From: Nannochloropsis oceanica
Taxonomy: Eukaryota; Sar; Eustigmatophyceae; Eustigmatales; Monodopsidaceae
Assembly: GCA_004519485.1 (NCBI GenBank)
Contig: CP038119.1
Location: 248,001-312,000, forward strand
Length of the DNA: 64,000 bases
Direction: 5' to 3'
A program made the position numbers and the translations under genes. This document shows positions 63,316 through 64,000 of the stretch, piece after piece. Position 1 is the first letter of the stretch. Each line of letters begins with the position of its first letter. Under the pieces are notes generated by a model that saw only the letters and a program-made list of their open reading frames with translations, had not been told where the DNA came from and ran no database searches.

Positions 63316-64000
63316 AGGGGGAGGGAGGGAGGGAAAGAGAGACAGCGAGTAATGAGAGTGGCGTGACGCAACTTGAGGAAATTCAAGAAGTAAGCGGAAT
63401 CAGCGGCAGTACCAATAGCAGCAGTAGTCGTGGTAGCAGTAACAGCGGCAACAGCATAAGGGATGAAAGATATGGTGAAAAGGCTAGAAAAGACATAGCA
63501 AACCAAAAACCAAAGAACACAACATCAAACTAAACCCTTTGTTGCGAGCGCGGGTTCAGAAGAAAACACAAAGGACAGGACAGCATAGGAAAATAAAGTG
63601 GCCTTGGTGGCCTGAACCTGCCTCCCTGCTTTTGTAAACACACAAAAGTGTCAAGTGTTTCTTGTCGCGTTGGGTGCCACCGCAACGTTTCAGCGATGTT
63701 CCACTGGTTTTCTTTCTTCACGGGCGGGGGGGTACGAAGGGTGACAGCACATCCGTCACGCCAACTCGCCCACCGCTGCGCCATCCGTACAATTAGTGTA
63801 CAGAAAATGTGAGCGTGGCATGCGGAGGATGTGAAAGCGCTTGGGGGGCGCTGGATGGAATGGTGAGATGCGAGATGGCGTTAAAAAAAAAAAAAAAAGG
63901 TGAGGAGGTTTCTCGCCCTTCTTTCCCTGGACCAAACTAGAGCAGCCTATGCGCGGGTGGCATGCTGCCTTCCTCCGCTCTTCTCTGACAGCAATAAATT
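63316..64000. other. 3' flank of CSE1 to window end
   Basis: Probable 3' untranslated sequence and spacer. It has an AGC/GGC/AGT-rich stretch (63400-63460) and a 16-A run at about 63882-63897. No gene is supported. Confidence 0.5.

Overview
The window is nuclear DNA of a eukaryotic alga, most likely a eustigmatophyte stramenopile of the Nannochloropsis/Microchloropsis type. This rests on four observations: genes with few short spliceosomal introns, pervasive (GGGA)n/(CCCT)n tracts, a VIPP1 protein with a bipartite leader carrying an ASAFAP-like motif (typical of secondary red plastids), and a phosphoglycerate kinase with a mitochondrial-type presequence. The species call is from memory of such genomes and was not checked by search. 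A run of exactly 100 Ns (3135-3234) is a scaffold gap.

Layout. 0.3-3 kb: a five-exon PLAC8-like cysteine-rich gene (-) diverges from the 5' exons of VPS45 (+), which is lost at the gap. 3.5-6.5 kb: a histidine-phosphatase gene (-) with a duplicated 3' splice site, then a mosaic of a Fanzor/TnpB-like C-terminal fragment (-) and an orphan C-terminal piece of VPS45 (+). 7.5-13.6 kb: the most unusual gene, a class V aminotransferase fused in one reading frame to a globin domain through a long low-complexity linker. 13.6-17.1 kb is nearly empty. 17.1-31.4 kb: cation/Ca2+ exchanger (-), VIPP1 (+), EIPR1/TSSC1 WD40 protein (-), an uncharacterised plastid-type protein (-), F-box/LRR protein (-), phosphoglycerate kinase (-), and an NAD-type methylenetetrahydrofolate dehydrogenase (+). 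32-44 kb: coiled-coil protein (-), KDEL receptor (+), exportin-5 (-), EIF1AD (-). 44-58 kb: adenosylcobalamin-dependent ribonucleotide reductase (+), a BIN4-like (topoisomerase VI-associated) protein (-), metallophosphoesterase (+), ABCG half-transporter (-), THOC7 (-). 59.6-63.3 kb: exportin-2/CSE1 (+).

The genes are mostly unrelated housekeeping functions. A loose theme is nuclear RNA and protein export (THOC7, exportin-5, CSE1), with membrane trafficking beside it (VPS45, EIPR1, KDEL receptor). Many neighbours are divergent pairs sharing 0.5-0.9 kb of upstream DNA. Most spliced gene models here are supported by matching reading-frame phase at every junction as well as by protein family similarity. 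Similarities are judged by eye from remembered family sequences. The best leads are the aminotransferase-globin fusion, introns whose two ends are complementary through GGGA/CCCT tracts, the BIN4-like gene, the B12-dependent reductase and the duplicated splice acceptor.
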